From Anas platyrhynchos (Eukaryota > Chordata > Aves > Anseriformes > Anatidae): a stretch of DNA of 64,000 bases. Shown piece by piece: positions 58,439 through 64,000 of the stretch. The notes beneath the pieces were generated by a model. It was not told the origin of the DNA. It saw nothing but the letters and a program-made list of their open reading frames with translations, and did no database searches. The stretch covers positions 142,622,001 to 142,686,000 of the forward strand of contig NC_092588.1 of NCBI RefSeq assembly GCF_047663525.1, read 5' to 3'. The position numbers were made by a program, and so were the translations under genes. The first letter of the stretch is position 1, and each line of letters starts with the position of its first letter.

Positions 58439-60649
58439 GTGACTGAAGTCAGGCGCACACCATTTGTAGATTCAGATTACAGCCAACCTGTAAGGTCTCT
58501 CCATAATTCAGAAACGTTCACTTTGTACACTGCTGATCCGTACACAGCCAAAGACTTGTCTGCTGAGTTGTCCACCAGCACTGCTACTCAGCTTGAAAAA
58601 CAGAGCATTGAAATTCAAGTGGATAAAGTGTGTCTCCACTCAGAAGATTATTTTCCTATTAGCGTTTCTAGTCGGAACTTTGGTAATACACTGTACTGGA
58701 ATTCCCAAGCAATAGACAAACACAGACTTTTAGCTCTTGATTGCAGTGGCACTGTAACAGCAATAGGTGTTGATGTGAAGAAAGTTAAAGTTGGAGATCA
58801 AGTGGTTTCATGTTATCCAGCTGCTGCATCATCCAGAATTCAGATTCCAGGAACAGTTTGCTTCAATGTAAAGAAATTCCCTTGCTTTCAGAATGTTCCT
58901 TGTGTGTCATACTTTATAATTGCATGGGAAATCTTAAGTCAGAGGTTACCCAAGGGGAAACATGGCAGAATTTTGGGTATTATTTCGAAAGAGCCATCGT
59001 CAGTTTTGTGCCAAGTTCTTTCTGCAGCAGCAGAAGAGATGGGCTGGAAAGTAGTATTTGCAAGGCCGTCTCCCAGTGAGTTCCAGTATATAAATTCATG
59101 TCATGCCCTTGTTGTTCTTCCTCCAGTACATAGACTGTCTCAGCAGGATTTGGCCCACATGAACTTTCTTAAAGATGTGGTGGTAGTATGTGGCAATCAA
59201 CAGTCAGAATGTATTCAGAATGTCAGTGGATTTGATCATGAAAATATCAGCTTTCACATCCTCACACTTAGCAGCATTTTCCAGAAAGCATCTCTAAAGG
59301 AATTGCAAAAGACTATGCACGCGTGGCTCAGTTCAATAGATATGAAACGGTTTAAATCTCTGCCAGCTTCTGTTTTTCAACAAAAGGAGAACTTTGAAAG
59401 TGTGCACTCTCTGGCCTCATATTTTACATGCAAATCTGTCCCACTTGCTGTACTGAGAAGGCAGAGGAACATCACCATGGTTTCAGATATACCGGTGTAT
59501 GAACCCCAGAAGCAGATATTTAAGCAGAATGCTGTTTATGTAGTAGCAGGGGGTCTCACTGGACTTGGCTTTGAAACTGTGAAATTTATTGCCAAGAATG
59601 GAGGAGGGTGTATTGCAATACTTTCCAGGAAAAATCCAAGTAATGAGAAGCAAGAAGAGATGAAGGCTTTGCAGCAGCAGTATGAAGGGAGCAAAATAGT
59701 GTTTGTGCAGTGTGATATTACTTCAGCCAATGAAGTTGAGAAAGCTTTCCAGTCCATTGTAAAACTATTTGTAGGCAGTCCAATCAAAGGTGTCTTTCAA
59801 AGTGCTGTGGTTTTGCACGATGGTCGGCTTGAAGTTCTGAAGCTGGCTGACTTTCAGAAAGTTCTGAGCCCAAAAGTGGCAGGGACCGTAAATCTTCACT
59901 GGGCTACCAAAGGCCATGAGCTTGACTACTTTGTGTGCTACTCCTCTGTTACTTCCTTTCTGGGAAATGCCACGCAGGCAAACTATGCAGCTGCAAACTC
60001 TTTCCTAGATGTCTTCTGCCTCTACAGGAGGAACTGTGGGCTTTCAGGCCAATCCATTAACTGGGGTGCTTTGAACCTCGGCATATTGTTCAATCAAGAC
60101 CAGATTCAGAACATTCTGGCATCCAAGGGCATAGATGTCCTCCAAGTGCATGAAATTCATGAGTATCTCAGGAAGAGCTTACTTACAAATAACCCACAGC
60201 AAGCTGTTGTCAAGTTCAATTTTCAAACTTTATTTAATCACGTTTTTACTCGGATTTTATCACTCAATAATCGCTTCAGGTCACTTAGGTCAGAAGAATT
60301 CAGGAACAAGCCTGAAATATCTGTGAAAACTCAAGACCAAGGTCCTGCTTTAGTCAAGTCTGAAGACTATATTACCTCACTGGTGAGTGAGCTCACTGGA
60401 TTGACCCCAGACGAACTAACCATGAATACACTTCTTTCATCATTAGGCATAGACTCTATGTTAGCTATGACAATTCAGAACCGCGTCTTTCAAGAAAGAA
60501 AGGTGGACATACCTCTCCTGAAACTGCTCGATCCTCACACCACTCTGTCAAGTTTAGTAGTAGTTTTAGGAGATGCAACCAATGCAGATGAAATTGTTGA
60601 GATAAAAGGGTCTGCAGATGATAGAACAGAACATGGGAGCTGGCTATAG
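58439..60649 (+). pseudogene. PKS: Polyketide synthase copy B, 3' part (ER-like, KR, ACP), out of frame
   Basis: The rest of the last exon stays open from about 58424 to the TAG at 60647-60649, in the frame shifted by one base. It encodes the ER-like domain without an NADPH motif, the KR with Ser/Tyr/Asn catalytic residues, and the ACP with LGIDSM. Compared with copy A it has two amino-acid changes, Phe to Cys at residue 1471 equivalent and Arg to Ser at 1536 equivalent, both in the ER-like domain. It has no ATG start of its own; the open frame merely begins at a GTG codon next to the upstream stop. It would be translated only by frameshifting or if the upstream indel is an error. Confidence 0.88.
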
Positions 60650-61750
60650 GAATCTTCTCATCCAGGAATGCCCACTGAAGAATTGTGTATTTTTCAGCAT
60701 AACTGGACCCTTTGTAGTATCTCAGAATATGTTATTGCAAAGACAAGGTAGAACATCTGGTTATGCTGAATGTATTCTTCTGCGTTGACCTAGAAAACCC
60801 ATCACTGGTTTCTTCAGCTGTTGCACTATAGCTTTATTACTTTCAGTCAACAGCATGACTTGTTCTTTTCAATATCTTTTACCTTTGTTTTCAGTATTTT
60901 TAACTGGAATTTGGTAAACTAATACGTACACAGTTATTTGGTAATTTTGTATATGAAAGGCACATTGCATATTTTTAACCATATTAAAATCTTGATGAAA
61001 ATGATGAATTCACCATTCTAACTGATGATTGTCTATGTAAAGTAACATTGTATTATCACAATTCTTTGTCATTATTATAGTTTTAATGTATGAAAAAAAT
61101 TTGATGATTATTAAATATGTATAAAATGAGCATATTTAAAACACTCTTTTAGATGTGAATTTAAAAGGTTTCTTTCAAAAAAAAAAATCCTTTATATTTT
61201 CCTTATATTGTGTCTGCAAAAATGTTAACAAAAATGTCAGTACAATAACCATTTTTGTTAGTCCTCTTTCATGAAAGACCAAAAAATAAACAAGAATAGT
61301 CCAAAAATTCATAAAGCAAAACCTCAAGTGTACCTCTGTCCTATTTTATTTTTTGTCCTTCCCCACTCTCCAAGTTTAGATGTTCCTAGTCATATAACAG
61401 CTGCCTTTACTTTACACCAAAAAGAAAATATCAACTTTTCCCCAAAGATGCTGGAGGAAGCATTTTCTGTAATCTATTAAAATGAGAACAGGGTCCTTGT
61501 GTTGTTTCTCTATGTTATACCTAATTCCCATTCCTCTCTCAGATGTTCCTGGCAGTTCCAGCAGTTTTCCCTAGTGCATGGAGCATCCAGTTGTACCCTA
61601 ACACAGGGACAGCACAGCACCTGGCTGGGAAGGAAGGGGACCTCTGAAATAACAGAACCAAGGCATGGTTTGCTTGCTTCGTTAAGGAGCACTGACTTCA
61701 CCTAGAGGGACAACACATCAGGATCAAATGGTTGGGGAGGAATAGCCTTT
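60650..61750 (+). other. 3' UTR and downstream of PKS copy B
   Basis: I see no difference from 22240-23340. Candidate polyadenylation signals are ATTAAA at 60983-60988 and AATAAA at 61285-61290. Confidence 0.6.
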
Positions 61751-63136
61751 ATTCATAGCATCATTAAAGTAAGTGGCTGGAAGAGCCCTCAGCAGGTCGC
61801 TATGTCCAGTCTCTTGCTCAGGGAGGATCAATACCAAATTCAGACAGGTTTGCTGATAGCTCTGTCTAGTCAAGTCAGGAAAATGTTCAAGGACGGAGAT
61901 GCAACTGCTTCTTTGAGCAACATGTTCTAGTCCTTAATTATCCTCATAGCGACTTTTTTCCCCTTATAATCAGGTGAATGTTCATCCACCATGTACCTCC
62001 ATAAAGCGCCTTCCTTTCTCTTTTTGGTAACATCTTACATATTAAGAGGCTGGTATTAGGTGCTCCTGAAGCTCTCTTGTCCAGGCTAAACAAGCCCTGT
62101 TCCCTCAGCCTCTCCTCAGAGCTCTGGTGCTCCAGTCCTCAATCCTCTTGAAGGCCCTCTGCTGAACTCACTCAAGATTATCAATATGTTTCTCATACTG
62201 GGTGGGTGGAGGTGGGGTGTCCGAAACTGGACCATTGTTCCAGATGTGTAAAGAGTGCTGAGTAAATCGAGAGAATAATTTCCTTGGATCTACAGGCTGT
62301 GCTCTTGCTGCTGCAGTCCAGGATGCTGTTAGCCTTTGTCAGTGCCAGCATGCACCAAGGACCTATTTAAGTTCATTGCCTGCCAGGACTCCCAGGTCCT
62401 TTTCATCCCAGCTGCTCACCAGCCAGTCGGTCCTCAGCCTGTACTACTGCAGGGCTTAGTCTGTTTCTTGTGCAGGACTTGGCATGTCTCCACTGAATTT
62501 CATGAATCACAGAATTGTAGGGGTTGGAAGGGACCTCAAGAGATCATCGGGTCCAACCCCCCTGCCAAAGTAGGTTCCCTAGAGTAGGCTGCCCAGGTAG
62601 GCATCCAGACGGGCCTTGAATATCTCCAGAGAAGGAGACTCCACAACCACCCTGGGCAGCCTGTCCCAGTGCTCCGTCACCCTCACCATGAAGAACTTCT
62701 TTTAACTGTTGGTGCAGAACTTCCTGTGCTCCATTTAGTGGCTATTGCCCCTCGTCCTGTCCCCACAAACCACTGAAAAGAGGTTGGGCAAATCCCTCTG
62801 TGTCCCACACTTAAGATATTTGTAAACATTGTTAAGATCCCCTCTCAGTCTTCTGTTCTCCAGGCTGAACAGACCCAGGTCTCTCAGCCTTTCCTCACAG
62901 GGAAGATGCTCCAGTTCCTGCATCATCCTTGTTGCCCTCCGCTGGATTCTCTCCAGGAGATCCCTGTCTTTTTTTATAGTGGGGAGCCCAGTACTGGACA
63001 CAGTACTCCATGTGAGGCCTGACCCGGGCAGAGTAGAGGGGGAGGATCACCTCCCTTGACCTGCTGGCTACGCTCCTTTTTATGCATGCCAGATGAAGTT
63101 CCTTTCAGCTCATTCCTGTAGCCTGCCCAGGTCACT
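61751..63136 (-). mobile_element. Two CR1 fragments downstream of copy B (partners 23341-24740)
   Basis: An old CR1 (61751-62500) followed by a younger 3' fragment (62501-63136, minus-strand codons 63001-62735), as in copy A. They predate the duplication. Visible differences are a two-base change at about 62787 and a 15-bp indel near 63135. Confidence 0.82.
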
Positions 63137-64000
63137 GGCAGAAGCTCATCTGAACACCTACAAAGAAGGTAAATAACAATCTCTGCACTCCCCTCACCTT
63201 GTTGTACAAGGTACTTGTTGTGTTAACGGTATATGGCTGAGGGAGACCCTCCCGTTGAGTCGTGAGGTTCAGAAAGGACCCCTTCACTTTCAAACTCCTT
63301 CTCAGAGAGGAGTCAAGGTGTGGTTGGATCCAATCCTAGTCCCAGACTTGGTCAACACTTTATGTGTAAAGAATTATGGATATAGATACTCACGAGAGTC
63401 AATGGTTGCCTGTTTCAGAGCCCTACCAAGGACTTTCACTGAGACAGTTTCACAAAGTTGAAAAGATATGTAATTTATTAAGGCAACAGATATAAGAGAT
63501 TCAGAATTGCTGTTGACAAATTCACTTATGGCAATAACTGAGCTTGAGTTAATAGTTCAGTGCTTTTGCTGGCTACCATCATGCTCCTGCTCCTGCCCTG
63601 GCTGGAAACCTCTGGCAGTAGCCAGGCAACTCACAAGGTGGAGAAACAGAGATCCCTTCCAACCTCACCCATTTTGTGATTCCTTTAGAAAATAAAGCCT
63701 CCAAATGTGTAATTGGTTGTGTATTCCAGCACTTTCACATTATAAAAATCTCTCTTGGAAAGGGAGAGAGAGAAAGAGAGAGAGAGACAGAGAACTGGCT
63801 ACCATCATGCCCCTGCTCCTGCCCTGGTTGGGTGTTTTATTTGTCCCCTGTGCAAGGGGGTCACACTGACTCCAGAGCTTGTATCCCCAGCTCCTGGCAA
63901 TTCGTTGAGCAATGCAGGCATTCAAGTTACATTAACTGTATGTGGGAATCTCCCATACATCTCCCCACTGTGTACTTGCAACTGAATCAATTGACTGAAG
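63137..64000. other. Duplicated 3' flank to the window edge (partner 24741-25605)
   Basis: No gene seen. It contains the GA-rich simple repeat at 63761-63788. Homology with copy A is still complete at the last base, so the right end of the duplication is outside the window. Confidence 0.75.

Larger units (their letters stand above)
49433..58442 (+). pseudogene. PKS: Polyketide synthase copy B, 5' part (KS-AT-DH), frameshifted
   Basis: Coding exons are 49433-49493, 50822-50975, 52790-52950, 54026-54229, 54651-54832 and 55095 on, with the same phases as copy A. The spliced frame gives 1,369 residues with KS (Cys177, His312, His353), AT (Ser619, His726), DH (His921, Asp1088) and most of the structural KR subdomain, all matching copy A. 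At 58424-58431 the sequence ATCAACTCAGGAGAG replaces copy A's ATCAGCCAAGGGAGAG, a net loss of one base with neighbouring substitutions. Residues 1364-1369 become NSGEFM and a TGA follows (58440-58442). The first donor reads GTAGGT instead of GTAAGT. The truncated product would lack ER, KR and ACP and could not work alone. An assembly or consensus error at this spot is possible. Confidence 0.88.

Noticed and set aside
58439..60649. Copy B 3' part as an independent ER-KR-ACP gene
   Set aside because: There is no ATG, promoter or acceptor at its beginning; it is simply the rest of the last exon after a one-base shift.
9796..60649. Copies A and B as two haplotypes placed in series by the assembler
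   Set aside because: Not fully excluded, but different provirus, LTR, CR1 and deletion content and about 1% flank divergence fit two loci better; read depth would decide.
1..64000. CRISPR arrays, tRNA or rRNA genes, bacterial-type PKS cluster
   Set aside because: None seen. The PKS has introns and lies among avian repeats, so bacterial contamination is excluded.

Overview
The window is nuclear DNA from a bird. Several chicken-repeat-1 (CR1) LINE fragments carry the typical 3' octamer tail (ATTCTRTG/CAYAGAAT repeats), avian retroviral LTRs are present, and the only host gene has vertebrate intron-exon structure. That gene is an animal type I iterative polyketide synthase (PKS) of the family that makes yellow/red psittacofulvin polyenes in parrots (budgerigar MuPKS). 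It occurs twice in direct tandem orientation on the + strand, inside a recent duplication with an offset of about 34-39 kb.

Layout. 1-1005: 3' end of an alpharetrovirus-like provirus (env TM part and 3' LTR), inserted into an older minus-strand LTR. 1006-7900: 5' flank of PKS copy A with several CR1 insertions. 7900-9790: probable TATA promoter and 5' UTR. 9796-22239: PKS copy A, six coding exons that I spliced by hand into one open frame of 2,105 residues (KS-AT-DH-structural KR-degenerate ER-KR-ACP). 22240-25605: 3' UTR and CR1-rich flank, repeated after copy B. 25606-34575: spacer between the copies, holding a solo LTR and a much older, broken third PKS copy (30330-30473 and about 31035-31560). 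34576-35507: the older LTR without the provirus. 35508-47546: 5' flank of copy B, heavily remodelled by CR1s, an LTR fragment and an internally deleted retrovirus with gag zinc knuckles. 49433-60649: PKS copy B. 60650-64000: its 3' flank. The duplication runs off the right edge.

How the parts relate. Copy A looks able to make a functional synthase. KS, AT, DH, KR and ACP catalytic residues are present, the NADPH site of the ER domain is not recognisable, and there is no thioesterase. This predicts an unsaturated, polyene-like product released by another enzyme or by hydrolysis. Copy B is almost identical in its exons, but a one-base net loss at about 58424-58431 shifts the frame and stops translation at residue 1369, before ER, KR and ACP. 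The relic in the spacer shows that the locus held at least one more PKS gene in the past. By eye, copies A and B differ by about 1% in the 5' flank but hardly at all from intron 5 to the 3' UTR, which suggests either recent gene conversion or an assembly effect. All comparisons here were made by eye, not by computed alignment.
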